The position numbers were made by a program, and so were the translations under genes. A stretch of 47,249 bases of DNA from Candidatus Parcubacteria bacterium (GTDB lineage: Bacteria; Patescibacteriota; Minisyncoccia; UBA6257; 2-01-FULL-56-20): contig DAIDJL010000002.1 of NCBI GenBank assembly GCA_027450205.1, forward strand, positions 157,758 through 205,006, in the 5' to 3' direction. Within the stretch, counting starts at the first letter, position 1; each line of letters begins with the position of its first letter. The notes under the pieces are model-generated. The model was not told where the DNA came from. It worked only from the letters and a program-made list of their open reading frames with translations, and made no database searches. Shown here piece after piece: positions 31,073 through 39,532 of the stretch.

Positions 31073-33205
31073 CTATTGTACGATGACGTCGCAGGTTGCC
31101 GGGGTATCATTCGCCGAATCGGAAAGTGTGACGGTATATGATCCGGGGTTGGCGAACACGTCGGAGAATACCCCGCCGGTGCCCGTTACCCCGTTTGAGT
31201 CGGACCAAGAATAGGTGGGGTAATTCCCATTCGCATCGGGCGTTCCTCCGCTTGCCGAGAATGTGGTCGGGTAAGTGCTTGTGGATGTCGCTGCCGGGAT
31301 GGTTTGCGACGTTGGGCTGCACGCAAGCGGAGCCGCTGCCGGTGCGCTACCGCTGCCGGTGATGCCGGAAGGATTTATCGATGTAAGGGTTTGATTTACG
31401 AATTGGCCTGCCGCATTGACCGCCGTATTTGCCAAGCTGAGCATGAGCGAGCTAAGGACGGAATTGAGAAGCCCGGTAATATCATTTGCCGCGGCGATCT
31501 CTTTTGGCGTGGCGTCTATGCCTGATTTAAGAGTAAAGGCAGTGACTGCCGAAGGGGTGGTAACGACGGGCTGCGTGCCATCCGCGCATACGCCGTTGTT
31601 GGGAATACTGACCAGCTTATCTCCCGTGGGACATGTATTGCCTGTAAGCGTGCCATACTGGCCCGACGGGCTTTCGCAGAAAGGAGTGCTCCCATTAGGA
31701 TCGCTGCCGTCGTCGCATACTTGGTCACCCTTAAACCCGCCGGAAGTTTGCGTTTGTAAAGCCGTTGCAGCTTGTTGGTTGTTATAAGCAAGGTCGGTTT
31801 TTTGCGCTTCAAAGAATTGCGACCCAAACGGATTGCCACTTGGAAGCATGCTTGCTCCAAAAGCGATAAAGCCCCCGTTTTGAAAATTGCTATAAAAATC
31901 ATTGAAGCTGTATGAACCGAGCGCTGCGGCAAATTGATTTGCACAAAAATTATCGGTTGCGGGGGTATAGAAAACTTTCAGGGTGGCGGCGACCTGCGGA
32001 GCGAAAGCGGGATATATACCGCACGTCATATCGGCATTGATCCTGTTAAGGGCCATCTGCTGGGCGGAGTTTATTAATGTGGTCCCCCAGTCGGTGATAA
32101 AGCGGGGCGCGCCGCTCCCCTGAACCCACGCGAGAACTTTATTTTGGATGAGCGCGATGAGGATGTTTTTAAGGATTTGCAGTAGAGTGTTTTTAAGGAT
32201 CGCCTCGATTTGTTTTGCGACTATCTCCGCCTGATTGGCGGTTATCAGAGAAAACAGTGCTGGATCGGAAACGACGATTTGTGCATGAGCTTCCGGTATG
32301 CCAAAGACATTGTCCATGAACGACAACATCGTATTCTGCGGGTTTTGTGCGCCCTGCTCAAGAGAAACATTCTTATTGACAAGGGCCTGGGCTTGGTTGA
32401 CAAGGTTTTGCTGAGCCGCATCAAATTTTGTGCTCTCACCCTGGAAGACGAGGGACGCCCTTACGGGATCGGTCTGCGCCACATTCATGAGCTGGAGCAT
32501 ATTTTTTTCATAGACCAGGACTTTTATTAAGCCCTTTTGGAATCCGAGCGTCGCGGCAGGCGTTTTCAGTGCCGCGATATCCTGAAGCGCACCCTGGATC
32601 TGGGATCCTACATATGCGAGATCGCTTGCGGTGGCGCCAGTGGCTCCGCTATTGAGGATGTTTTGTACCTGCGTATTGATATGGTTATTTAAAATATCTT
32701 TGACCGCGGCTCCGTATTGGGCAATTGGCGCAGAACCGGAAGCTATCATGGTGGTTACGGGGATGGATGCCGCTTCTATATCCCAATTGGGTATTTGGAG
32801 ATTCTGTGTGGTGGTGGCGTTTGCCACGAGCGATGCGATCGAATTGACGTCGGGAGATGATATGATCGGATTTCCATTGGCATCAACGCCAGTCGGTCCG
32901 TTGGGGTTCGCCGTCGCCACCGCATTCACGAATTCGGTCGCCATCACGTCGGTAAGGTTGTTGGGATTGGTTGAGCTCTGGAGCATTGTTGACGACGCCA
33001 CCTCGGCGGGAGTGAACGCATTTTGCAGAGGCTCGTTCGGAAGAAAAGCCTCCGTTCCAGACGCCGTGTTCCCAGTGATCGTCGGACCCGTAGGTGTTTT
33101 CGCCACCACCGGGTTATTACTTATTAAAGAGAGAATGACGCCTGAGCTTACCGCGGCGGTGGCTAAAATCAAGAACCCCGTGATCAATTTCTTGACATCT
33201 ATCAT
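31073..33205 (-). CDS. Large secreted protein heading the T4SS cluster, PKD-like C-terminus
   Basis: 710 residues. An N-terminal membrane or signal helix (about 5-30). A long, mostly helical, Asn/Thr/Ala-rich body follows, with an amphipathic segment (QIEAILKNTLLQILKNILIA) in the middle and two cysteine-bearing regions. The last 80 residues have the PKD/Ig pattern (SWSDSNGVTGTG, NPGSYTVTLSDS). No named family for the body. It is the first gene of the 12-kb cluster, behind a TATAAT placed 8 nt before its ATG. Likely an envelope or surface part of the machine. Confidence 0.75.
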   Translation of the reverse strand: MIDVKKLITGFLILATAAVSSGVILSLISNNPVVAKTPTGPTITGNTASGTEAFLPNEPLQNAFTPAEVASSTMLQSSTNPNNLTDVMATEFVNAVATANPNGPTGVDANGNPIISSPDVNSIASLVANATTTQNLQIPNWDIEAASIPVTTMIASGSAPIAQYGAAVKDILNNHINTQVQNILNSGATGATASDLAYVGSQIQGALQDIAALKTPAATLGFQKGLIKVLVYEKNMLQLMNVAQTDPVRASLVFQGESTKFDAAQQNLVNQAQALVNKNVSLEQGAQNPQNTMLSFMDNVFGIPEAHAQIVVSDPALFSLITANQAEIVAKQIEAILKNTLLQILKNILIALIQNKVLAWVQGSGAPRFITDWGTTLINSAQQMALNRINADMTCGIYPAFAPQVAATLKVFYTPATDNFCANQFAAALGSYSFNDFYSNFQNGGFIAFGASMLPSGNPFGSQFFEAQKTDLAYNNQQAATALQTQTSGGFKGDQVCDDGSDPNGSTPFCESPSGQYGTLTGNTCPTGDKLVSIPNNGVCADGTQPVVTTPSAVTAFTLKSGIDATPKEIAAANDITGLLNSVLSSLMLSLANTAVNAAGQFVNQTLTSINPSGITGSGSAPAAAPLACSPTSQTIPAATSTSTYPTTFSASGGTPDANGNYPTYSWSDSNGVTGTGGVFSDVFANPGSYTVTLSDSANDTPATCDVIVQ

Positions 33206-33213
33206 TAATTTGA

Positions 33214-33219
33214 ATTATA
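33214..33219 (-). promoter_or_regulatory. -10 element heading the T4SS-like cluster
   Basis: TATAAT on the minus strand, 8 nt before the ATG of the 710-aa protein gene. It is the best promoter candidate for the ten-gene unit; the -35 region is weak (TAGCAA at 17 bp). Confidence 0.55.
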
Positions 33220-33248
33220 GCCCCAAAAGAAAATGCTTGCTACAAGGG

Positions 33249-34124
33249 TTATCCCCATGGCACGGCTATCGCGAGGGCGATGATCTGGTCAATGCTAAGA
33301 TTTTGCGGACGGACAGCAGGGTCAATGCCGCAACTTTTAATGATCGTGCCGATATCGTTTTTTGCGGAGGTTTCCTGCATTGCCATTGAGAGATTGTTCA
33401 GCAACGTCCTTCTGGGTTGGGCAAAGATCGCACGCACCGCTTTATAGTATCGCTTTGGATCGATGGGCGGCCCGCCATTCGGCCGGTACGCTCCGGATCT
33501 TAAGGGAGGATATTTATTCTTAAGGACAATGATCGCAGAATCCACGTCCGGCGGCGGAGAAAAATCTTCGCGGGGAACAAGCGCGACGATGGCGGGGTTC
33601 GCCCAGAATTGCACGCTTGCGGCGAGACGGTTCATTTCCGGGGGTGCGGCGCAGATCCGTTCCGCGACCTCTTTTTGTATAAGAAGCACCGTCCGTTCCG
33701 GCTTCTCCGGGAGCTCGCTTATGGCACGCAATAATTTTCCTGTAATGTAGTAAGGGATATTGCCAACGATCTTATAGGGAGATGTTTTTGCGGGTGCGCT
33801 TTTTGGCGCCGCCAACCCGGACAATAATCTCAATGCATCCCCTTCCACGATGGTCACATGTCCGCTTCCGGCCCCCCCTCCCTTCTCTCTGGCGATATTT
33901 TCCTGACCCGCAAGAAGCTCCAATTTTCCGACCAGCGCGTGGTCTTTTTCAATGCAAAAAATATCGCAATGCATTCCTTTCGCCGCGTGCAGGAGCGGCA
34001 CGGTGAGCTCGCCGTGGCCCGGGCCGATCTCTATGATCCGGTCGCCGTCCGTGACCGCGATCGCGTTTACGATTTTTTCCAGAGCCGTATCGTTTTTTAA
34101 AAAATGTTGTCCGAGTTTTTGCAT
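33249..34124 (-). CDS. rsmA: 16S rRNA dimethyladenosine transferase RsmA (KsgA)
   Basis: 291 residues. It starts MQKLGQHFLKNDTALEKIV, then the SAM-binding motif IIEIGPGHGELT, the catalytic NIPYYITG, and the C-terminal RNA-contacting FSPPPDVDSAI and IFAQPRRTLLNN. It dimethylates the two adjacent adenines near the 3' end of 16S rRNA during late 30S assembly. It lies 21 bp downstream of uvrD in the same direction. Confidence 0.96.
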   Translation of the reverse strand: MQKLGQHFLKNDTALEKIVNAIAVTDGDRIIEIGPGHGELTVPLLHAAKGMHCDIFCIEKDHALVGKLELLAGQENIAREKGGGAGSGHVTIVEGDALRLLSGLAAPKSAPAKTSPYKIVGNIPYYITGKLLRAISELPEKPERTVLLIQKEVAERICAAPPEMNRLAASVQFWANPAIVALVPREDFSPPPDVDSAIIVLKNKYPPLRSGAYRPNGGPPIDPKRYYKAVRAIFAQPRRTLLNNLSMAMQETSAKNDIGTIIKSCGIDPAVRPQNLSIDQIIALAIAVPWG

Positions 34125-34145
34125 GGAATAAATAGTGTGGCGAAG

Positions 34146-36056
34146 TTAATCCAAAGAAACGAACCGTTCATGGCCTTCTCCGGCTTCGCTATCGTCATAG
34201 CCATAGCCATCATTGTCCGGATCGCGTTCCGCCCCGGCCTCTACGGCCATAACGATGCAATCCTCCGGTATCTCATTAATGAACCGCGACGGGATCCCAT
34301 AAAAACTAATATAAAGATTTTTTCGCGCGCGCGTCATGGCAACGTACATCAGGCGACGCTCTTCCTCAAGCGCATTCTCATCATCGAGCGATCGCCCGTG
34401 GGGCAACAGACCCTCGGCCACGCCGGCAATGAAGACCGAGTCGAACTCAAGCCCTTTCGCCAGGTGGATCGTCATCAGGTTCACCTCGCGCCCGTCAATG
34501 GGCTTGTTTCCTATCTCATCCGCGGCCTGTAGCAGGCTTAATCGTTCAAGCAGTTCATCGAGGCTTTTAAAATCCGTCGCGAACGCGATCAGCTCGGCGA
34601 TGTTCTCTTCCCGCTCGTCGGAGTTCGCAAAATTCGACTCCAGATATTCAAAATAACCGAATGTCTCCAGGAATAATTTCAGCGCGGCGAGCGGTGCGAT
34701 CTTTTCCGCCCCGGCGCCGAAGCGCGCCGGATCCTGTAGTTCCGCAACCTTATTTTTGAATTCCGCAAAGCGGCGCTTGGTAAGGTTCTTTTCCAGCCGC
34801 TCGCGCGCCGGCTCGTCCTTTGCATTGGAAATATAGCGCAGCGCCGAGACCGCATCTTTTATTTCGCGGCGCTCATAGAATTTCAAACCACCGAAGATGC
34901 GATACGGAATATTGTTGCGGATGAGCGCCTGCTCGATCGCACGCGATTGCGCGTTCGTGCGATACAGGATCCCGATGTCCGCGTTCTTGTTCTGCGCGCG
35001 CAAAGAATGAATTTGCCGGGCGACCCATTCCGCTTCCTCGTTCTCGCCCCATGCTTCAAACAACACGATCGGATCGCCGTCCGGATTTTGCGTCCACAAA
35101 TTCTTCGGCGTGCGAAAGCGATTATGTTTTGCGACCGCCGCCGCCGCACGGATGATCGTCCCGGTGGAACGGTAGTTCTCCTCTAAAAAATGAACGTTCG
35201 CACCCTTCCATTCTTTATCAAAATTTAAAAATGTTTTGATGTTCGCATAGCGCCAGCTGTAAATGGTTTGTTCATCATCCCCTACCACGCTCAGGTTCCG
35301 GTGCTCGCCCGCCAGCAAGGAAACGAGTTCATATTGCTTGGGGTTGATGTCCTGGTATTCATCAACAAGGATCGCATCGAACATCCGCTGATATTTTTTC
35401 AATACATCGGGGTGCGTCTTTAAAATCGCCACTGTTTTTTCAATAAGGTCGTCGAAGTCGAACGCATTGTTGCGTTCAAGCGCCGATTCATATTTTTCAA
35501 AAACGCGCCGCACCTGGGCCTCTTTTTCCGGCGGCACCGGACGCGCCTCCGGCAGAAGCATTCCAAGGTTTTTCAATTCGGAGATCTTTTTTGCGAAATA
35601 GACCGGCGTATCCTTTTTATTTTTCTTCGCCAAGACGCCATCATTCTCGCCGTCTTTTTTGGGTGGCAAAACAGCCTTGACCGCCTTTTTGACCAGATCG
35701 AACGAATCATGGTCGTCAAAAATGGCGAAATTAGGATCCCGGCCGGCCAGTCGGCACTCCTTTCGGAGGATCCGCGCCCCTAATGAGTGGAAGGTTCCCA
35801 AAAACGGCCCTTCTCGTCCGACCCGACGTGCCATTTCCTTTGCTGCCTTATTGGTAAAGGTGATCGCACAAATACGCCCCGGAGGGGTTCCGGTTGCCAT
35901 TAAATGGACGATTCGGCTGGTGAGGGTCTTGGTTTTGCCCGTTCCGGCACCCGCCACTATTAATAGAGGGGTCCCGGGGGCATGAGCCGCAGCGTCCTGG
36001 GCGGGGTTGAGCGGGAGTTGCCCAGCTTTGTCGGGGGGTTGATGTCTGGGGTCCAT
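34146..36056 (-). CDS. UvrD/PcrA-type superfamily 1 DNA helicase
   Basis: 636 residues from the ATG at 36056 (MDPRHQPPD). Motif I VAGAGTGKTKTL, Ia ITFTNKAAKEMARR, II DEYQDI, III GDDEQTIYSWR, IV YRSTG, V MTIHLAKGLEFDSVF, VI YVAMTRARKNLY. It is a 3'-5' helicase of repair and replication restart, somewhat shorter than the usual 720 residues, with an acidic Asp/Glu/Gly tail. The start is chosen from a -10 TATGAT placed 7 nt upstream; frames opening 4-12 codons earlier run through the promoter. Probably co-transcribed with rsmA. Confidence 0.93.
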   Translation of the reverse strand: MDPRHQPPDKAGQLPLNPAQDAAAHAPGTPLLIVAGAGTGKTKTLTSRIVHLMATGTPPGRICAITFTNKAAKEMARRVGREGPFLGTFHSLGARILRKECRLAGRDPNFAIFDDHDSFDLVKKAVKAVLPPKKDGENDGVLAKKNKKDTPVYFAKKISELKNLGMLLPEARPVPPEKEAQVRRVFEKYESALERNNAFDFDDLIEKTVAILKTHPDVLKKYQRMFDAILVDEYQDINPKQYELVSLLAGEHRNLSVVGDDEQTIYSWRYANIKTFLNFDKEWKGANVHFLEENYRSTGTIIRAAAAVAKHNRFRTPKNLWTQNPDGDPIVLFEAWGENEEAEWVARQIHSLRAQNKNADIGILYRTNAQSRAIEQALIRNNIPYRIFGGLKFYERREIKDAVSALRYISNAKDEPARERLEKNLTKRRFAEFKNKVAELQDPARFGAGAEKIAPLAALKLFLETFGYFEYLESNFANSDEREENIAELIAFATDFKSLDELLERLSLLQAADEIGNKPIDGREVNLMTIHLAKGLEFDSVFIAGVAEGLLPHGRSLDDENALEEERRLMYVAMTRARKNLYISFYGIPSRFINEIPEDCIVMAVEAGAERDPDNDGYGYDDSEAGEGHERFVSLD

Positions 36057-36062
36057 TTGTGG

Positions 36063-36069
36063 TATCATA
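36063..36069. promoter_or_regulatory. Shared -10 box of divergent uvrD and LysM genes
   Basis: The seven bases TATCATA read TATCAT (36063-36068) on the plus strand and TATGAT (36069-36064) on the minus strand. Each is 7 nt from a possible start codon: the uvrD ATG on the left and an ATT at 36076 on the right. Polymerase can occupy only one direction at a time. Confidence 0.5.
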
Positions 36070-36123
36070 GAAGGTATTAGTACGACTATCAAAGAGATTA
36101 ATAGAGGCTATAAGCCCCTGGCG

Positions 36124-36627
36124 GTGGCTGTTTTTTTGGCGGTTGGTGGGTTATTGTCCGGGCTCCTCTGGAGCGCTATTTTTGTTGCAAATCCGGCAGG
36201 AACAGTCCAGGAACAAAGGGTTTGGGACGGTCCGACGTTGATCCCCCAGGCACAAGGCGCTCAGATAGATAGCGCTGCACTTACCCCACAAAGTGCCCCA
36301 TTTCTCGCTTCCGCTGATATGCAAACAGGGAGTGTCCAGCTGGCGGAAAACGTTGATATGCTCTATGGCGAAGGAGCTTTTAAGGATTCCCAGCCGGTCC
36401 AAAAGACCAAGACGGCCGCTCCCGTGAACAACACTGCAAAACGGCTCTCGTCCGGCGTCATTTACACGACGGTTGCGAGAGACTCGCTGCAATCCATCGC
36501 AACCGCATTCGGTGTTCCCATGAATACGATAGTCGAATTCAATCCATCTGTAAATTTTTCGGCGCTCGTCCCCGGCGTTTCGATCATTATTCCCAGCCAA
36601 AGCGACGTCGCCGCCCTCTCTGGATAG
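36124..36627 (+). CDS. Membrane-anchored LysM-domain protein
   Basis: 167 residues from the GTG at 36124. A membrane helix opens the protein, then an extracytoplasmic linker (about 25-115), and a C-terminal LysM-like module (YTTVARDSLQSIATAFGVP then NPSVNFSALVPGVSIIIP) that would bind peptidoglycan. The true start may lie upstream: in-frame codons from an ATT at 36076 encode STTIKEINRGYKPLAVAV, giving the positively charged flank a membrane anchor normally has. It is divergent from uvrD and converges with comM (15-bp gap). Confidence 0.75.
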   Translation: MAVFLAVGGLLSGLLWSAIFVANPAGTVQEQRVWDGPTLIPQAQGAQIDSAALTPQSAPFLASADMQTGSVQLAENVDMLYGEGAFKDSQPVQKTKTAAPVNNTAKRLSSGVIYTTVARDSLQSIATAFGVPMNTIVEFNPSVNFSALVPGVSIIIPSQSDVAALSG

Positions 36628-36642
36628 GATCGGGGGTTGCAG

Positions 36643-38160
36643 CTAAAAAATTTCTTTCAGTCGATAGCTGAATGCCTCCGCGAGGTGTTCCGAGGAGACG
36701 GCACTGCTCCCTTCGATGTCCGCAATCGTGCGTGCGACCTTAAGCAGCCTATAATATCCGCGCGGGGAGAGATGCCCGGTGTGGAGCGTTTCCAAAAACG
36801 AACGGGCGCCTTCGTCCATATTCGCCTCCCTCTGTGCCTCTCCGGAACTCAACCCGCTGTTCGGCTTTCCAAAGCGCTTGCGCTGTGCCTCCCAGGCGCG
36901 CGTGACGCGCTTTTTAATGACCGCGCTCTCCCCGCGTTCGGCGCTTTCTTTCTGCAGCTCTTCGATTGAAACGCGCCCGATCTTCACCTGCAGGTCTATT
37001 CGATCCATGAGTGGCCCGGAAACCCTTTTCTGATATTTTATGACCTCATACGCGGAGCATGTACATTCTTTTTCAGCATCACCATAGAATCCGCACGGGC
37101 ATGGGTTCATTGCCGCTGCCAAAATAAAGCGTGCCGGAACTACGACGCTTTGTTTTGTTCGCGCGAGGTGGATCACGCCGGATTCGAGCGGCTGACGCAA
37201 TGCCTCAAGCGCGTTCTTTTGGAATTCCGAGAGCTCATCAAGGAAAAGTATCCCGTGGTGTGCCAGGCTGATCTCTCCCGGGCGTGGATCTTGTCCGCCC
37301 CCGACGAGTGCAGTGATGGAAGCCGTATGATGCGGCGCGCGGAATGGGCGTTCGCGAATAAGACCGCCGGGGCTCAGTCCCGCGGCGCTCCATATTTTCG
37401 TCGTTTCGATCGACTCCGGTATTGTGAGGTCCGGCATGATACCCGCAAGCGCATGCGAGAGAAATGTTTTTCCAACGCCCGGCGGGCCAAAAAGGAGAAT
37501 ATTATGCCGGCCTGCAGCTGCGATCTCGAGGGCACGCTTTGCGTTTCCCTGTCCGTTGATCTCGGAAAAGTCCGCATCGGTGCCGATATGCCGCTCTTCT
37601 TCTTTGTTGAACCTCACCGGTTCACGTCCCACCTTCCCCTCGATGATCGCGATCGTTTCGCGAAGATCGTCCAGGGGAATTATTTTGAGTTCGGCGATCG
37701 CCGCTGCCTCATTTGCGTTCTGCCGCGGGAGGAACAAATATTCAAATCCTTCATCCGCTGCTTTTTGCGCGATATTGAGCGCGCCATTCACGGGGCGAAG
37801 CCGTCCGTCGAGCGCAAGTTCGCCGAGAAATATTTTATTCGACGAATTGAATGCGCGTATTTGTTTTGTTGCGAGAAGATATCCAAGCGCGATCGCGAGG
37901 TCGTAATGCGACCCTGTCTTTTTTATATCCGCCGGTGCGAGGTTGATCGTGATCCTCCGATTCTCGCGATTCGGCGGTTTGATGCCGGCATTTTTTAATG
38001 CAGAGTTGACGCGCTCCTTCGCCTCGTTGAGCGAGCGGTCACCGAGGCCGACAATGTTAAACGAGTGCAGCCCGATATTAATATCGGCTTCAACCTCGAT
38101 TATCTTCGCGTCTATCCCTGCAAGCGCTGCAGAATACAACCGTTCTGATTTTTTACCCAT
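36643..38160 (-). CDS. comM: ComM/YifB family AAA+ ATPase (Mg-chelatase-like)
   Basis: 505 residues, standard length. An N-terminal Lon-protease-like fold (FNIVGLGDRSLNEAKERV, INLAPADIKKTGSHYDLAIAL), then the AAA+ core with Walker A FGPPGVGKTFLS, Walker B ILFLDELSEF, and a zinc-type insert (MNPCPCGFYGDAEKECTC). The C-terminal helical domain contains HLSPRGYYRLLKVARTIAD. ComM is a hexameric branch-migration helicase that promotes recombination of incoming DNA during transformation in other bacteria, which fits with PilB in the same window. Confidence 0.95.
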   Translation of the reverse strand: MGKKSERLYSAALAGIDAKIIEVEADINIGLHSFNIVGLGDRSLNEAKERVNSALKNAGIKPPNRENRRITINLAPADIKKTGSHYDLAIALGYLLATKQIRAFNSSNKIFLGELALDGRLRPVNGALNIAQKAADEGFEYLFLPRQNANEAAAIAELKIIPLDDLRETIAIIEGKVGREPVRFNKEEERHIGTDADFSEINGQGNAKRALEIAAAGRHNILLFGPPGVGKTFLSHALAGIMPDLTIPESIETTKIWSAAGLSPGGLIRERPFRAPHHTASITALVGGGQDPRPGEISLAHHGILFLDELSEFQKNALEALRQPLESGVIHLARTKQSVVVPARFILAAAMNPCPCGFYGDAEKECTCSAYEVIKYQKRVSGPLMDRIDLQVKIGRVSIEELQKESAERGESAVIKKRVTRAWEAQRKRFGKPNSGLSSGEAQREANMDEGARSFLETLHTGHLSPRGYYRLLKVARTIADIEGSSAVSSEHLAEAFSYRLKEIF

Positions 38161-38184
38161 GCGCGCATCATTGCACAGCGCCGA

Positions 38185-38221
38185 TTAAAAAAATATAAAA
38201 CACCGCCCAGGGGGTGGTGTT
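38185..38221 (-). terminator. Terminator after the DksA-type gene
   Basis: On the minus strand AACACC pairs with GGTGTT (38216-38221 and 38199-38204), with a CCC/GGG core and an A/T-rich tail with seven T. It separates the zinc-finger gene from comM. Confidence 0.65.
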
Positions 38222-38262
38222 CCATAAGGCAAAAACTTTTTCTCCCGGCTGCAACCCCGCGA

Positions 38263-38601
38263 TCAGCGGTCGCTCTGCAATTTGCACGCTTTGCAGAACC
38301 GGGATTCAGGATCGATGTCAAGGATCTCGGGCTCTATCGGTCCGCCGCATTTTTCACAAACCCCATATTTCCCGGAAGCGATCTTTCCCAGGGCGATCTC
38401 GATCTCGTTTAGCCGGTCCTTCAGCTCCCCTGCCGCCGCAAGCTGGTTCCCTACCTCCTCTGACTTATCGGTTGCCTCCTCGTCGTGGTCGATGTCGCTG
38501 CCGAAATCGACGGGTTTTTCATCTTGCGCGATCTCCGCGGCAATCATCGCACGCTCTTTTTCCAGCTCGGCTTTATATTCTTTTAATTGGTCTTGGTTCA
38601 T
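38263..38601 (-). CDS. DksA/TraR-type zinc finger protein
   Basis: 112 residues, starting MNQDQLKEYKAELEKER at 38601. An N-terminal antiparallel coiled coil with acidic residues near its tip (DFGSDIDHDEE) is followed by a four-cysteine zinc finger (CEKC at 82-85 and CKAC at 103-106) with the family context GKYGVCEKCGGPI. Proteins of this family bind the RNA polymerase secondary channel and tune rRNA and stress promoters, often with ppGpp. It is monocistronic with a terminator just downstream. Confidence 0.88.
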   Translation of the reverse strand: MNQDQLKEYKAELEKERAMIAAEIAQDEKPVDFGSDIDHDEEATDKSEEVGNQLAAAGELKDRLNEIEIALGKIASGKYGVCEKCGGPIEPEILDIDPESRFCKACKLQSDR

Positions 38602-38747
38602 AGTTCTATAAGGATACGAGCTCAATGGGATAAAGGCAATATCCTTGGCGTCATCAAGTCGACCTTATAGTTGAATTAGGTAAATATATTTTTTTACTCA
38701 ACCTAACGTTTCTCAAAAGAATTGTCTGTTTAAAGATAGAAGTAAAA

Positions 38748-38775
38748 AAACAAAAATCCGGCAAATTGCCGGATT
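38748..38775 (-). terminator. Minus-strand intrinsic terminator with no obvious gene
   Basis: Eight-bp stem AATCCGGC/GCCGGATT (38755-38762 and 38768-38775) followed on the minus strand by a T-rich tail including seven T (over 38743-38754). No gene runs into it; it implies a short minus-strand transcript from 38776-39000 or insulation of the DksA-type gene. Confidence 0.6.
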
Positions 38776-38854
38776 GCAGGATTAAATCCAAATAATGCGG
38801 CATAACCCGATAAGCCCATAAAACCTACTGTTAAACAAAAATGTTTGTCAAAAT

Positions 38855-38974
38855 TGTTTGTCGGCAAACACTATTTAAATCATTTAGGGATTAATTTGCC
38901 AAAAATTAGCCTAAAGTGTAGCAATTAATAATAAAAAGTATAAAAAACATTTTTAATGTGTTTGCCGACAAACA
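38855..38974. promoter_or_regulatory. Pair of 16-bp palindromic operator-like sites upstream of yraN
   Basis: TGTTTGTCGGCAAACA (38855-38870) and its exact reverse complement TGTTTGCCGACAAACA (38959-38974). Each is itself a palindrome of TGTTTG and CAAACA around TCGG or CCGA. Centres are 104 bp apart. A half site TGTTTGTC is at 38842-38849. The right copy overlaps a possible yraN -35. They look like binding sites of a dimeric regulator. Confidence 0.6.
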
Positions 38975-39003
38975 TATTAAAAATGTAAAAATATATTTAA
39001 ATT

Positions 39004-39384
39004 ATGAATAATAAAGAGACCGGCAAAATAGGTGAAAATATCGCCTGTAAATTCTTTAAAAATAAAAAATATTTAATATTGGCAAGAAATCACAGAGAAA
39101 AATTTAATGAAATTGATATTATTGCTAGACATCAGGATGGGACTTTGGTTTTTTGTGAAGTAAAAACTATACACGGTTTTTGTGATTTTAATTCTGGATT
39201 TACCCCCGAAGATAATTTAGGCCGGATTAAATATCGTCGTATGGTTCGGGCGAGTAATGTTTTCCTATCAAAATATCCAAATTTGGTTTTTGAAGATAGG
39301 GGGTGGCGGATAGATCTGGTGGCGATCACCCTGATCGACGAGAATCGTTGCATTCTAAAGCATTATAAAAATATAACGTTCTGA
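39004..39384 (+). CDS. yraN: YraN/UPF0102 family endonuclease-like protein
   Basis: 126 residues. The family signatures are the N-terminal GKIGENIACKFFKNKKYLIL, the EIDIIARH strand and FCEVKT, which together give the PD-(D/E)xK-like nuclease core related to archaeal Holliday junction resolvases. No activity has been firmly assigned to most YraN proteins. The codons are far more AT-rich than the neighbours', which could mean recent arrival or weak selection. It is expressed alone, behind the two palindromic sites. Confidence 0.82.
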   Translation: MNNKETGKIGENIACKFFKNKKYLILARNHREKFNEIDIIARHQDGTLVFCEVKTIHGFCDFNSGFTPEDNLGRIKYRRMVRASNVFLSKYPNLVFEDRGWRIDLVAITLIDENRCILKHYKNITF

Positions 39385-39426
39385 ATTGGCTACGGTGTTT
39401 TGCTCTGTAATATTTTATTTGCACCC

Positions 39427-39456
39427 TTGACATCAATATGCGATTTCAAATACAAT
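39427..39456 (+). promoter_or_regulatory. Promoter upstream of nusA
   Basis: Consensus TTGACA (39427-39432) and TACAAT (39451-39456), 18-bp spacer. The predicted start is near 39463, only about 8 nt before a terminator hairpin. Confidence 0.7.
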
Positions 39457-39470
39457 AAGGGGACGATGTA

Positions 39471-39495
39471 AGCCCGCTTTCAAGCGGCTTTTTTT
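39471..39495 (+). terminator. Terminator/attenuator between the promoter and nusA
   Basis: A stem with AGC and CGCTT pairing AAGCG and GCT (one bulged C in the left arm, 2-nt loop between the arms as written) followed by seven T. It lies between the TTGACA promoter and the nusA ATG at 39533, so nusA transcription must read through it. It could also serve read-through from yraN. Confidence 0.65.
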
Positions 39496-39532
39496 GAAGA
39501 AATACAATTAAATAACAACTCAATATAAATAT

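Larger units (their letters stand above)
38602..39003. promoter_or_regulatory. AT-rich 400-bp regulatory gap between the DksA-type gene and yraN
   Basis: No convincing gene. It holds the promoter region of the zinc-finger gene at the left end, a minus-strand intrinsic terminator (38748-38775), and two copies of a palindromic 16-bp site upstream of yraN. The base composition is much more AT-rich than the rest of the window. Confidence 0.6.

Noticed and set aside
21186-33205. Integrated conjugative element
   Set aside because: No relaxase, VirD4-type coupling protein, integrase or flanking tRNA is present, and the cluster sits between conserved core genes.
39471-39495. Hairpin read only as the yraN terminator
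   Set aside because: A consensus promoter lies between yraN and the hairpin, so transcripts headed for nusA must also cross it; both roles remain possible.
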